Position numbers and translations under genes: made by a program. The notes under the pieces are model-generated. The model had not been told where the DNA came from, made no database searches, and saw only the letters and a list, made by a program, of their open reading frames with translations. From Candidatus Omnitrophota bacterium (GTDB taxonomy: Bacteria > Hinthialibacterota > Hinthialibacteria > Hinthialibacterales > Hinthialibacteraceae), in NCBI GenBank assembly GCA_013177805.1, contig JABLXU010000021.1, forward strand, positions 1-64,000: 64,000 bases of DNA, in the 5' to 3' direction. Shown here piece after piece: positions 9,369 through 18,333 of this stretch (position 1 is its first letter; each line of letters starts with the position of its first letter).

Positions 9369-10049
9369 TTACCGGATGAACTTATACCCCATGCGGTGAA
9401 CGGTGATGATATGGCGGGGGGAATCCGGATCGTCTTCGATCTTTTGCCGCAGTTTGGCGACATGGTTATCCACCGTGCGGGTTTGGGGCAGGGAGGTGTA
9501 CCCCCAGACCTCCTTGAGGAACTCCTCCCGCGACAAGGTTTCGCCTTCCCGTTCCACGAAGAGGCGCATCATTTCGAACTCCCGGGGCGAGAGATCGAGG
9601 GGTTTTCCCGCTTTGTATGCCTCATATTTATCGAAAGAAAGCGTGACATCCCCGAAAGAATATTCGTGAACGGCCGAGGGGTGGGTTTGGGTACGGCGCA
9701 GGATGGCTTTGATCCGGGCCAACAGCTCCTGGAGGCTGAAAGGTTTGGTGATATAATCGTCCGCCCCGGATTCCAGACCTTCCACCTTATCGGATTCGGA
9801 CTCCCGGGCGGTCAACATAATAATAGGAGTCCGGGATCCGGCTTCCTTGAGCCGGCGGCACACTTCCATCCCATCCATGCCGGGGAGCATGAGGTCCAGA
9901 ATGATCAGATCGAAGGATTCCTTCAGGGCCAACCGCAGGCCTTCGTTTCCGTTCGCTGTCCCCACTGTTTCGTATTCTTCGAATTCCAGATTATCCTGCA
10001 ACCCCCTCCGCATATCCGGTTCGTCTTCGATGATGAGAATCCGTGTCAT
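9369..10049 (-). CDS. OmpR/PhoB-family response regulator (orphan)
   Basis: 226 residues, the usual length. The receiver domain (1-120) has the acidic pocket IEDE at 7-10, phospho-acceptor Asp52 in LILDLMLPGMDG context, Thr80 and Lys102 (YITKPFS). The C-terminal winged-helix DNA-binding domain (~130-225) has the typical LSPREFEMMRLF, TRTVDNHVAKLRQKI and GYKFIR segments. No histidine kinase gene adjoins it in the window, so its partner is encoded elsewhere. It is divergent from the pilin-like gene at 10224 (174 bases between the start codons), which might be a target; that link is only positional. Confidence 0.93.
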   Translation of the reverse strand: MTRILIIEDEPDMRRGLQDNLEFEEYETVGTANGNEGLRLALKESFDLIILDLMLPGMDGMEVCRRLKEAGSRTPIIMLTARESESDKVEGLESGADDYITKPFSLQELLARIKAILRRTQTHPSAVHEYSFGDVTLSFDKYEAYKAGKPLDLSPREFEMMRLFVEREGETLSREEFLKEVWGYTSLPQTRTVDNHVAKLRQKIEDDPDSPRHIITVHRMGYKFIR

Positions 10050-10223
10050 GATTTCACCCGCTTTCCTCCGCCTTTTTCATTCTACCATGGGCAGGAACCG
10101 GTTTCCATGCGCTGGACCGTTCCGGTATCTTCTTTACACCGTCCCAGCGGTTTTGCTACCATGGAACCACCGATGCGGTCCAACTGTGGATAATCCGATG
10201 CGCCAGGGGTAAGAGAATCCGCT

Positions 10224-10781
10224 ATGCCGTCCCGTTCGTCGTTCACCTTGATTGAATTGTTGATTGTAACCGCCATCATCGGCATCCTGGTGGCCATCGC
10301 GATCCCGAATCTGTTGCACGCCCAGATCCGCGCCAAGGTCGCCGCCACCCAATCGGATTTGAAAATGCTGGTGGACGCGATGCAGCAATATTACCTCGAT
10401 AACAATTCCTACCACGCGCACCGCGATACCGACAACCAGCAATTCCCCCTGACGACACCGGTTCCCTATTTGAATGGATTTCTGCGGGATCGTTTCCAGG
10501 GCTTGCCGGACATGGCCTTGCGCACTGGCTTCGATTGCTCACGCTCCTTTTATCATTGGATTCCGTACGAAACTCATGCCCACATTTGGGGGGATCCCTG
10601 GCGGCGTTGGGATTCCGTGCTGGACGACGCGCACCGGAAGCAGAGCGGTCTGGTGGATGGTTGGGGGCCGGCGGGCATCCGGGGCGGCCCCCGGTATGAT
10701 CCCACTAATGGTTTAATCAGCCAGGGCGGATTCTTCCGCTTGGTACCTAAGGGAACCAAGGTGCATTTGTATACGCCGTGA
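10224..10781 (+). CDS. Type IV pilin/pseudopilin-like protein
   Basis: 185 residues with a class III signal: a very short leader (MPSRSS) followed by FTLIELLIVTAIIGILVAIA, the hydrophobic helix of pilins and GspG-type pseudopilins, with the conserved Glu at +5. Residue -1 before the mature Phe is Ser, where Gly is the rule. After the helix comes AQIRAKVAATQSDLKMLVDA and YYLDNNSYHA, a pattern common in pseudopilin-like proteins of several uncultured phyla. The C-terminal part is Trp/Gly/Pro rich with no known domain. It is likely assembled or exported by the pilus/secretion machine encoded at the left of the window. Confidence 0.85.
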   Translation: MPSRSSFTLIELLIVTAIIGILVAIAIPNLLHAQIRAKVAATQSDLKMLVDAMQQYYLDNNSYHAHRDTDNQQFPLTTPVPYLNGFLRDRFQGLPDMALRTGFDCSRSFYHWIPYETHAHIWGDPWRRWDSVLDDAHRKQSGLVDGWGPAGIRGGPRYDPTNGLISQGGFFRLVPKGTKVHLYTP

Positions 10782-10928
10782 AGTTTCCTCTCTGCCTTCT
10801 TTGCGTCTCCACGGTGCTTCATCTTTTTATGTGGATGGGAAGCAAGCGGGAAGGGTTATCCGCCGTCCGGAATGATGATATAAAAAACGTAACCACATAT
10901 CGATTCGTATGCCAGTGAGGGACGAACC

Positions 10929-12797
10929 ATGCTCAAACTCAGCGGCTTCGGCGACGAAATCGCCGCGGATTTCGAGACTCAATTGCGCGAAATGCGCGGG
11001 ATGCATCTTAACCACATTGCTTTGCGCAATCTATGGGGCACGAACATTCTGGATCTCAATCCAAAACAGAAGAAAAAAGCCAAGGATCTGCTGCGGAAAT
11101 ACGGCATGGGCGTGTCGGAGATCGGTTCGCCGCTCGGCAAGGTGCTCATCACCGATCCCTGGGAGAAAGAGTGGGAGCGCTACGAGCGGGCGATTGAGAT
11201 GGCCCATTATTTTCTCTGCCCCCGCATCCGTATTTTCTCCTTCTATTTCCCAGAAGGGGATAAGCCCGAACAACACCGGGCCGAAGTGATCCGCCGGCTC
11301 AAAGAAATGGCGGAACGCGCCGAACAGGAAGGCCTCCTGCTCCTCCTCGAAAACGAGGCCCGGATCTACGGCGAGGATGGATTGCATTGCAAGGACCTGG
11401 CCGATTCGGTCAATTCGCCCCATTTCAAACTCATCTTCGACCCCGCCAACTATGTGACCTGCGGCACCAAGCCTTTCTCGCAATGGTTCGAAATGCAGGC
11501 GGACCACATAGTTCACCTGCACATCAAGGATTGCACCTTCGAAGGCCGATTTACTCCTGCCGGGCAGGGCGATGGCGAGTTCCCCCAACTCATCCGGGCA
11601 TTGGCTGAACGGGGCTTTACTGGCTATGCCACCATGGAGCCGCACCTGCTGCAAGGAGGACAATTCGCGGGCTTCACTGGGCCGGAGAAATTTGTGGAAG
11701 CCACCGAGGCCTTCCGGAAGGTCTGCGACCAAGCGGGCATGCCGCACCGCGAAGTCCGGATCGGCGTGGTGGGCATGGGATTCATCGGCATGTTCCACTG
11801 CGACGCCATGCGGCAAGTTCCGGAGGCGCATCTGGTGGCGGTGGCGGATACCGTTCAATCGCCCAATCTGAAAAAGGCCGAGGAAAAGTTCAACGTCATG
11901 GCCTACACCGATCCGGATGAATTACTGCAACGCCCGGACATCGACGCTGTCACCCTAGGCACTCCCAGTGGATTACACATGGAAATCGCCGTTAAGGCCG
12001 CCAACGCCAAGAAGCATGTGCTTACCGAAAAGCCCATCGAAGTCACGTTGGAGAAAGCGGACCGGATGATCCAAGCGTGCCGGCGCAATGGAGTCAAACT
12101 CGGCGTAATCTCGCAGCGGCGCTGGGACCGCGGGATGAAGGAACTCAAGCAAGCGGTGGATTCCGGCGCCCTGGGGAAATTGATCCTGGGCGAGGCCTAC
12201 GTAAAGTGGTACCGCACGCAGCAGTACTACGACAGCGGCCAATGGCGCGGGACCTGGGAACTGGACGGCGGGGGATGCCTCATGAATCAGGGTGTCCACA
12301 CCGTCGATTGCCTCCAGTGGGTAATGGGCGGCGTGGCCGAAGTCACCGCCCAGACCGCGCTCTTGGCTCATGAGAAGATTGAGGTGGAAGACATCGCCCA
12401 GGCGCTGCTCAAATTCAAAAACGGCGCGGTGGGCACGATTATCGCTTCGACAGCCGTTTATCCCGGCATGGACGAACGTATCGAGGTGTCCGGAACCAAG
12501 GGCACGATGATCATGAACAAGAGCGACATCGTATTCCGCAAGATTATGGGCGAAGAGGAATCCGCGGACATGGGCGGGAAGACCGAGCGTGGTTCCGGAG
12601 CCGCCGATCCCCAGGCAATCACCAACGAGGGGCACGTGGCCCAAATCCAGGACTTCTGCCAGGCCATCGCGGAGAACCGGGATCCGATGATCACCGGGGA
12701 AGACGGCCGCAAACCGCTGGAGATCATCCTGGCCGTCTATCAATCCGCCCGCACCGGCAAACCGGTGAAGCTGCCACTGAAGAGGAAGAAGAAATAA
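10929..12797 (+). CDS. Fusion: sugar isomerase/epimerase (TIM barrel) + Gfo/Idh/MocA oxidoreductase
   Basis: 622 residues with two enzymes in one chain. Residues ~1-265 are a xylose-isomerase-like/AP-endonuclease 2 TIM barrel, with metal-site type residues in LLLLENEARIYG, HFKLIFDPANYV and HIVHLHIKD. Residues ~277-615 are a Gfo/Idh/MocA NAD(P)-dependent dehydrogenase: Rossmann motif VVGMGFIGMFH at 277-290, the EKP signature (LTEKPIEV) near 365, and a C-terminal beta-sheet domain with GGGCLMNQGVHTVDC. The two activities often sit in neighbouring genes of inositol or keto-sugar catabolism, so a fused two-step oxidation/isomerisation is likely; the substrate is unknown. GAGGGA lies upstream of the ATG. 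Confidence 0.88.
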   Translation: MLKLSGFGDEIAADFETQLREMRGMHLNHIALRNLWGTNILDLNPKQKKKAKDLLRKYGMGVSEIGSPLGKVLITDPWEKEWERYERAIEMAHYFLCPRIRIFSFYFPEGDKPEQHRAEVIRRLKEMAERAEQEGLLLLLENEARIYGEDGLHCKDLADSVNSPHFKLIFDPANYVTCGTKPFSQWFEMQADHIVHLHIKDCTFEGRFTPAGQGDGEFPQLIRALAERGFTGYATMEPHLLQGGQFAGFTGPEKFVEATEAFRKVCDQAGMPHREVRIGVVGMGFIGMFHCDAMRQVPEAHLVAVADTVQSPNLKKAEEKFNVMAYTDPDELLQRPDIDAVTLGTPSGLHMEIAVKAANAKKHVLTEKPIEVTLEKADRMIQACRRNGVKLGVISQRRWDRGMKELKQAVDSGALGKLILGEAYVKWYRTQQYYDSGQWRGTWELDGGGCLMNQGVHTVDCLQWVMGGVAEVTAQTALLAHEKIEVEDIAQALLKFKNGAVGTIIASTAVYPGMDERIEVSGTKGTMIMNKSDIVFRKIMGEEESADMGGKTERGSGAADPQAITNEGHVAQIQDFCQAIAENRDPMITGEDGRKPLEIILAVYQSARTGKPVKLPLKRKKK

Positions 12798-12821
12798 TTG
12801 AATTTTCCTCATTGATTCTCC

Positions 12822-13925
12822 ATGTCCCGGCCCTATCGCATCCTCCACATCGACACCGACCGCACCTGGCGGGGTGGACAGCAGCAAGTGGCCTCCTTGC
12901 TGAAACAACTGCACGCGCTCGGCCATACCAATTTCATCGCCTCGCCTCCCGGCAGCGAGCTGCTGCGGCGCCTTCCCCCCGGTGTGGCGCAAGCCTGCCC
13001 GGTGCCCATGCGCAACGAATGGGATTTCGTCTCCGCGTGGCGCCTGGCGCGAATCATCCGGCGGGAACACCCCGATCTCCTCCACGCTCATTCCGGCCGG
13101 GCGCACACCATGGGCATCCTGGCGCGGGCGTTTTCGGGCATGAAGATTCCCTTGGTGGTGGCGAGAAGGGTGGATTTTGCCATACGCAATGACGGGATCG
13201 GGCGATGGAAATATGCCAACGCCGATTATTATATTTGCGACTCGAACGCCATCGCCGAGGCTATGAAGGCGGGAGGTGTTCCTGAGGATAAACTGTGTGT
13301 CATCTATGAATGCGTGTTCGAGGAACGATACGAAAATGCCGACCGCCGGCCATTGATCGAAGAATTCCAGATCGAGCCGGGAAGCGTTGTGATCGGGAAT
13401 GTAGCGGTTTGTGAGGATCGTAAAAATCAGCGTTTGATCGTTCAAGCCGCGCCGGAGGTATTGAAACAATTTCCTCAGGCGCATTTTTTTATCGTGGGAG
13501 ATGGCCCATTGCGCAATGAATTGATTCAACTGAGCCAATCACTGCATGCCGCGCATCGGGTCCATTTTCCTGGTTACCGAATTGATATCGGAAATTTTTT
13601 AGCCTTGTTTGATATTTTCGTTTTGGTATCCAAAATGGAAGGTTTGGGTTCTTCGATACTGGACGCGCAATACTTTTCGCTTCCCGTCATCGCCACGCCG
13701 GTAGGGGGTATACCTGAAATTGTCGTGGATGGGGAAAACGGCATTTTCGTTCCGGTTGATGATCCGCCTTCATTGGCTAAAGCCATCATGTCTTTGATCG
13801 CTTCGGAAGAAAAACGGAAACGGTTCGGGGCGAAGGGCAGGGAACGAATCCAAAAATTTCATACTCCCGGAATCATGACCGAGCAGACGATTCGGATTTA
13901 TGAACAGTGGTTGAAGGACCAATGA
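12822..13925 (+). CDS. Glycosyltransferase family 4 (GT-B)
   Basis: 367 residues. The N-terminal half has the acceptor-side pattern RTWRGGQQQVASLLKQL and HAHSGRAHTMGILA-like residues (LLHAHSGRAHT); the C-terminal half is Glycos_transf_1 with SVVIGNVAVCEDRKNQRLI, FFIVGDGPLRNEL and the nucleotide-sugar site SKMEGLGSSILDAQYFSLPV, then ATPVGGIPEIV and DGENGIFVPVDD. In the EX7E motif the second Glu is Asp. It probably adds a sugar in lipopolysaccharide or capsule synthesis. It starts 24 bases after the fusion enzyme gene and is convergent with the methyltransferase/glycosyltransferase run that follows. Confidence 0.9.
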   Translation: MSRPYRILHIDTDRTWRGGQQQVASLLKQLHALGHTNFIASPPGSELLRRLPPGVAQACPVPMRNEWDFVSAWRLARIIRREHPDLLHAHSGRAHTMGILARAFSGMKIPLVVARRVDFAIRNDGIGRWKYANADYYICDSNAIAEAMKAGGVPEDKLCVIYECVFEERYENADRRPLIEEFQIEPGSVVIGNVAVCEDRKNQRLIVQAAPEVLKQFPQAHFFIVGDGPLRNELIQLSQSLHAAHRVHFPGYRIDIGNFLALFDIFVLVSKMEGLGSSILDAQYFSLPVIATPVGGIPEIVVDGENGIFVPVDDPPSLAKAIMSLIASEEKRKRFGAKGRERIQKFHTPGIMTEQTIRIYEQWLKDQ

Positions 13926-13929
13926 GATT

Positions 13930-14730
13930 TCATTTCCGGCAAACTGCCTTCACGATCAGTGTTTCGCCGAACAGAACTGGAGTTGAGAACATTTGACGCA
14001 GTATTTCTTGGTTTCGAATTTTCTGATCGGGATCTCTCTCATGTTTCCGGTAAACTACGCGTGTAGCCAAGTAGCTGAATGGCAAGCAAGGAATATAAAG
14101 ATAACTGACAGGTTTGATACGATTGGTCGTGATCGTCGTGATTTGAAATCCATTGGAATGCAACAGGTAACGGATTTCCGGATAGGAAATCATGCTGATA
14201 TGATGCAGCGGATTGGGATGGCATTCGTCCAGGGGGGTGCGGCACTTGTTATGGTGTCCGGTTAGGAACCACCGCCATCGGGAACGCAGGGAACTGATGT
14301 TAGGAGTGGAAATGATCAGCTGACCCCCGGTTTTCAGGATGCGATGGCATTCCCGGACAAAATCGAACGGCCGCTCGATATGTTCGATTCCATCGATGCT
14401 GACCACGGCATCGAAAAAATCCGGAGCAAAGGGCAGCGGTTGATTCATATCTGCTGGTTGGAAAAGAGGATTTGGGCATTGCAGGATGTTTTCAATATCG
14501 CTCGCATACACCATAAATTTATGTTGCAAAAGCCGTTGGGTGAACGCACCGGCTCCGCAGGGAATATCCAGCACGGTTCGGCAATCCTGATTCTCGAGGA
14601 GTAACTGATAAACAACGTTGTGAGTATTTTTTGTCGTGTTTTCAGCGATGGTTTTCATGAAGGTATCCGAAGCGTGTATCCGCTCACAGCCCATTCGTTT
14701 CTTGGGAAACGGATTGACCGGCCGTCTCAT
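13930..14730 (-). CDS. SAM-dependent class I methyltransferase
   Basis: 266 residues from the first ATG; Met13 and Met25 are alternative starts, and the domain begins only around residue 40. SAM-binding motif I is VLDIPCGAGAFTQRLL, the acidic loop is YASDIEN, and the post-motif AVVSIDGIEHIERPFDFV plus HRILKTGGQLIISTPN are typical of the UbiE/Methyltransf_11 group. It lies 15 bases downstream of a second methyltransferase gene in a polysaccharide cluster, so a sugar or lipid-linked acceptor is likely. The exact substrate cannot be told. Confidence 0.85.
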   Translation of the reverse strand: MRRPVNPFPKKRMGCERIHASDTFMKTIAENTTKNTHNVVYQLLLENQDCRTVLDIPCGAGAFTQRLLQHKFMVYASDIENILQCPNPLFQPADMNQPLPFAPDFFDAVVSIDGIEHIERPFDFVRECHRILKTGGQLIISTPNISSLRSRWRWFLTGHHNKCRTPLDECHPNPLHHISMISYPEIRYLLHSNGFQITTITTNRIKPVSYLYIPCLPFSYLATRVVYRKHERDPDQKIRNQEILRQMFSTPVLFGETLIVKAVCRK

Positions 14731-14745
14731 AGGATTGCCGGGTGT

Positions 14746-15525
14746 TCACTTGACTCCTTCCACGATAACCGTGCGTGCGGTCAGCGCGGCGAATGAATTG
14801 ATTTCCTTCAGCAATGGTTGGTTTTCCTCGAAAATCTCTCTCATCCGGCGTTTGCTTCTCGCTTGATACCCAGCGAAGGCCAAGCGGATTAACGGATAAA
14901 ACATCAACGTGAGAAAGGCGCCTGATTTTTTCATGCGGTCGTAATGGATGCGCACCTGACAAAATCCCGCGCGGTAGAAAGCATACCCAAGATAATAGAG
15001 ATTGAGAGGATGGATGTGTCCTTCGCAAAAGGCGGGAACTTTTTCGCGTAAGGGAAGCGGATTGAAAAGCAAAGCGAAGCCAGAATGAAAAGCGCGCAGG
15101 CGTGAATTAATGTTGAGCAGGTTGGGTGTGGTGACAAAGACTTTACCGCCTTTTTTCGTTACCCGGTGGAGTTCGTGAACGAATCCATAGGCATTCTCCA
15201 AATGCTCGATTACCTCGATGCTGGTGACAAAGTCGAAACCATCATCCACAAAAGGCAATCCCTTGCGTGCATCAAAGGGTACACAGGATATTTCGCGGTA
15301 TTGATGGAAAGAGGGATTCAAATCGCAAGCATATAGATGTTCTGCTGGAGAGGCTCCCTGGAGGGACAGATAATCGCCAAGTTTTTGGAGAAAATAACCT
15401 TCCCCGGAACCCACATCCAAAAGCCGTTTGTCCGTAAGTCCATTTTGAATGATGAAATCGAAAATTTTTTGATTGGTTTTCGTACAGGAATAGGGACGGA
15501 TTTCACGCATGGCATTTTCTTCCAC
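14746..15525 (-). CDS. SAM-dependent class I methyltransferase
   Basis: 259 residues. Motif I is LLDVGSGEGYFLQKLG, motif II CDLNPSF, followed by DFVTSIEVIEHLENAYGFV and HRVTKKGGKVFVTTPN. A C-terminal hydrophobic stretch (FLTLMFYPLIRLAFAGY) may associate with the membrane. Its start overlaps the end of the upstream glycosyltransferase gene by 23 bases, which indicates translational coupling. It is similar in layout to the next methyltransferase downstream and probably modifies the same glycan. Confidence 0.86.
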   Translation of the reverse strand: MEENAMREIRPYSCTKTNQKIFDFIIQNGLTDKRLLDVGSGEGYFLQKLGDYLSLQGASPAEHLYACDLNPSFHQYREISCVPFDARKGLPFVDDGFDFVTSIEVIEHLENAYGFVHELHRVTKKGGKVFVTTPNLLNINSRLRAFHSGFALLFNPLPLREKVPAFCEGHIHPLNLYYLGYAFYRAGFCQVRIHYDRMKKSGAFLTLMFYPLIRLAFAGYQARSKRRMREIFEENQPLLKEINSFAALTARTVIVEGVK

Positions 15526-16267
15526 TGTCTATGGCCCATAATTTGGCATATTTCACAAAGCCATACATTCCCGCCAGCGCGCAAACGATGAATCCCGCCA
15601 CGCCATCCAAAAATCCCAAACGCAAAAAATACGAACGGATGAACCGCCACAACGGGCGGGACACTATGTCGATGGTGGAAAATTTCTTGCCTTGTTGGAG
15701 CAAATGCAAAGCGGCATCCGTTGTATAGCGATTGAATTTATTGAAATATTCTTCCACATTTACATAGGGATGATGAACAATGGGATTCGTAAGCCGTCCG
15801 ATGGGCTCTGTGATTCGAATTTCACCATGAAAAGTACCACATTCCTCAAAAATGGCGCTGTTACGGTGAAAAAAACGGATAACCCAATCGTTTCCCCAAT
15901 CTCCATGCCGTTGCAAATGGCCCAAAAAATAATTCCAGCGATGAATTTTATAGAGTTTATAATCCGGCCCTTTTTCTAAGATGGCGCGGATTTCTTGATG
16001 CAACTCAGGCGAGCATTGTTCATCCGCGTCCAACAGAAGCACCCAGGGATGGGATGACTGCGGAATGGCCCAATTTCGTTGCGAGGCATGGCTTCCGTAC
16101 TCGCGTTGAATGACTCGCGCGCCGAAACTTTGAGCGATTTCCACCGTGCGGTCCGTCGAAAACGAATCCACGACGAGAATTTCATCGGCCCAGCGGACGC
16201 TTTCCAGGCAACCGGGAAGATTGTGTTCCTCGTTTAATGTGGGGATCAACGCGGTGATTTGGTTCAT
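15503..16267 (-). CDS. Glycosyltransferase family 2, WaaE/KdtX-like
   Basis: 254 residues when started at the Met of MNQITALIPTLNEEHNLPGC; a longer frame upstream would run into the neighbouring gene. GT-A signatures are LIPTLNEE, WADEILVVDSFSTDRT, and the DxD-type LLDADEQ. The pattern SFGARVIQREYGSHASQRNW is typical of lipopolysaccharide core glucosyl/heptosyl-type transferases such as WaaE. A C-terminal hydrophobic segment (GVAGFIVCALAGMYGFV) may anchor it to the inner membrane. It follows the next glycosyltransferase gene with a 2-base gap. Confidence 0.88.
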   Translation of the reverse strand: MNQITALIPTLNEEHNLPGCLESVRWADEILVVDSFSTDRTVEIAQSFGARVIQREYGSHASQRNWAIPQSSHPWVLLLDADEQCSPELHQEIRAILEKGPDYKLYKIHRWNYFLGHLQRHGDWGNDWVIRFFHRNSAIFEECGTFHGEIRITEPIGRLTNPIVHHPYVNVEEYFNKFNRYTTDAALHLLQQGKKFSTIDIVSRPLWRFIRSYFLRLGFLDGVAGFIVCALAGMYGFVKYAKLWAIDSGRKCHA

Positions 16268-16269
16268 AA

Positions 16270-17256
16270 TTACACCTGCCTTCCTCGACGCTCCTGCCTT
16301 ACCCGCCGCCGCGCGAAGCCCTTCAGCCAGAAATAAAGCGCTTTCGGCAGTTGGGTGGCGTAGGCCAGGAGCAAGGGAGCGATTTGTTGCCGCAGGTGGC
16401 AACGCCGGTACCATTCCATCTCGGCAGGAATGAAGGTTTTGAGAAAGTAACGCAGGCCGAAATGCTTGAGAACAAACCGCATCCGTCCCCGGTGGTATTT
16501 ATAGTAATACCGGGCGCTGTGTTTTTTCGTCCCGAAGGTTTCGAAATGATAGACCACCGATTCGGGCTGATAGAGAATCTTGTAGCCCGCCTGGCGGACG
16601 CGATAACTGAGATCCAGATCTTCGAAATAGAGGGGAAAGCCCTCGTCGAGTCCACCCAGCCGGTCCAGCACATCCCGGCGGATCGCCAGCGACGCGCCGG
16701 TCAGGTAATCCACTTCCTTGAGCTGATTGAATGCCTCCCCATCGGGCAGGCCATAACCTACATGATGGGTCAGGCCGTTGGGCTCCATGACGCCCCCGGC
16801 GAACTGAATGCGGTTGGAATCGGGAAACAAAAGTTTGGAACCGGTCATCGCGAGAGAGGCATCGCGCCTCAGCGGCTCGATCAACTTTTCCAGCCAGCCT
16901 TCGCAAACCACGGTATCCACATTGAGCAACACAATCACATCTCCCCGCGCCACTTGAATGCCCTGGTTGCATCCCTTGGGGAATCCGTAATTCCGTGGAT
17001 TTTGGACGATCGTGATCCGGTCTTGATACGCCCAGGCGAGGTTCATAGAACCATCCGAAGAGGCGTTATCCACCAGGAGGATCTCCTTGGGCCAGTACGA
17101 ATCGGCCAGCACCGATTCTAGGCACGGAACCAGAAACCGTTGGCCGTTGTAATTGAGGAGGATGACTGATACTAAAGGCCGTTGGGAGGGCGATGCCACT
17201 GCGGAAGGCAATGGGAGCGTGGAATGAGCGCATGAGTGCGGGGAATGGGAGATCAT
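16270..17256 (-). CDS. Glycosyltransferase family 2, rhamnosyltransferase-like
   Basis: 328 residues. The GT2 domain begins at about residue 28 with VSVILLNYNGQRFL, continues with EILLVDNASSDGS, NYGFPKGCNQGI and VLLNVDT (DxD equivalent), and has the lower-domain signature GASLAIRRDVLDRLGGLDE and PLYFEDLDLSYRVRQAGY. This is the WbbL-like rhamnosyltransferase pattern. The C-terminus is basic (RRRVRQERRGRQ), which fits membrane association. It is the first gene of a four-gene glycan unit read on the minus strand. Confidence 0.9.
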   Translation of the reverse strand: MISHSPHSCAHSTLPLPSAVASPSQRPLVSVILLNYNGQRFLVPCLESVLADSYWPKEILLVDNASSDGSMNLAWAYQDRITIVQNPRNYGFPKGCNQGIQVARGDVIVLLNVDTVVCEGWLEKLIEPLRRDASLAMTGSKLLFPDSNRIQFAGGVMEPNGLTHHVGYGLPDGEAFNQLKEVDYLTGASLAIRRDVLDRLGGLDEGFPLYFEDLDLSYRVRQAGYKILYQPESVVYHFETFGTKKHSARYYYKYHRGRMRFVLKHFGLRYFLKTFIPAEMEWYRRCHLRQQIAPLLLAYATQLPKALYFWLKGFARRRVRQERRGRQV

Positions 17257-17271
17257 ACCGGATCAAGGGAT

Positions 17272-18333
17272 TCAGGCGGTTTTCACCTGCACATCGTCTA
17301 CTTTCAGTTTGGCGAAGATCAGGCGGCCAGCGGAAGTCTGCATCACGGAGGATACTGTGACATCTACTTGTTTATCCAGATAACGCCGGCCGTTTTCGAC
17401 CACCACCATGGTCCCGTCCTCAAGGTAGCCGATCCCTTGATGAGGTTCCTTGCCCTCGCGGATGAGATGGATTTCCAGGGTTTCGCCGGGCAACACGGCC
17501 GTTTTGAGCGATTGCGCCAGCTGGTTGATGTTCAGCACCGCTACCTGCTCGATCTCGGCTACCTTATGCAGATTGAAGTCGGTAGTCACCAAGGTTCCTT
17601 CGTACCGTTTGGAGAGGGCCAGGAGTTTTTTGTCCACGTCCGGCAAATTGGGGAAATCCTCCTCCAACACCTCCACCACGCAGCGGGTAACCCGTTGCAG
17701 GCGCTTGGACATATCGAGCCCCCGGCGGCCGCGGCTGCGCTTGATGTGGTCCTGGGAATCGGAGAGGTGCTGCAATTCCGTGAGCACAAAGGAAGGGATG
17801 ATCACTAGGCCATCGAGAAAACCGGCCTCGGTGATTTCCAGAATACGGCCGTCGATCAGCACGCTGGTGTCGAGGATCTTGCACCCGTAGAGGCGGTCAT
17901 GGCTGCGGGTGAGGATTTTCGTGGCGCTGAAGTCGAAGCGGTGGGCATATCGCAGGGCGATGGCCACGCCGAAATACCCCAAAAACAAGTGCAGCGACAT
18001 GCGCGTCAGATCCATTGTTTTGGGATCCATGTTGTTGGGCAAGCCCATCTGGATCAAGGTGGAGGTGATCAGCCCCAAAATCATCCCCACCACGCCGATC
18101 AACAACTCCTGAGGAAAGGCGTAACGGATCTGGCATTCGATCACCACCAGGATGGAAGCGATCAGCATAGCCAGAAAATCATAGTAAATAAGATCCTTGT
18201 TGAGGATGTGGGGATTGATCAGCGTAGCCGAGTTGTGGGTGATCAGACCCACCATGAGAATGAAAATCAGCCGCACCACGCCTAAAAAGGGCGCGTCATT
18301 GCCGGAACGGGGTTTTCTGGATTCTTCCGTCAT
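17272..18333 (-). CDS. PIN-TRAM domain membrane protein (YacL-like)
   Basis: 353 residues. Four membrane helices occupy about 18-130 (LIFILMVGLITH; FLAMLIASILVVIE; LLIGVVGMILGLITS; LFLGYFGVAIALRY). A PIN nuclease-like domain follows at ~150-265 with CKILDTSVLIDGR, VLTELQHLSDS and LVTTDFNL, keeping the acidic residues. A TRAM domain ends the protein (GIGYLEDGTMVVVENG). This architecture is the YacL family, often located next to RadA or disulfide/isoprenoid genes. Its start overlaps the radA stop by 4 bases, so the pair is translationally coupled. Confidence 0.92.
   Translation of the reverse strand: MTEESRKPRSGNDAPFLGVVRLIFILMVGLITHNSATLINPHILNKDLIYYDFLAMLIASILVVIECQIRYAFPQELLIGVVGMILGLITSTLIQMGLPNNMDPKTMDLTRMSLHLFLGYFGVAIALRYAHRFDFSATKILTRSHDRLYGCKILDTSVLIDGRILEITEAGFLDGLVIIPSFVLTELQHLSDSQDHIKRSRGRRGLDMSKRLQRVTRCVVEVLEEDFPNLPDVDKKLLALSKRYEGTLVTTDFNLHKVAEIEQVAVLNINQLAQSLKTAVLPGETLEIHLIREGKEPHQGIGYLEDGTMVVVENGRRYLDKQVDVTVSSVMQTSAGRLIFAKLKVDDVQVKTA

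Noticed and set aside
9282-10193. Plus-strand frame of 303 codons opposite the response regulator
   Set aside because: The minus strand has all motifs of an OmpR-type regulator; this is its shadow.
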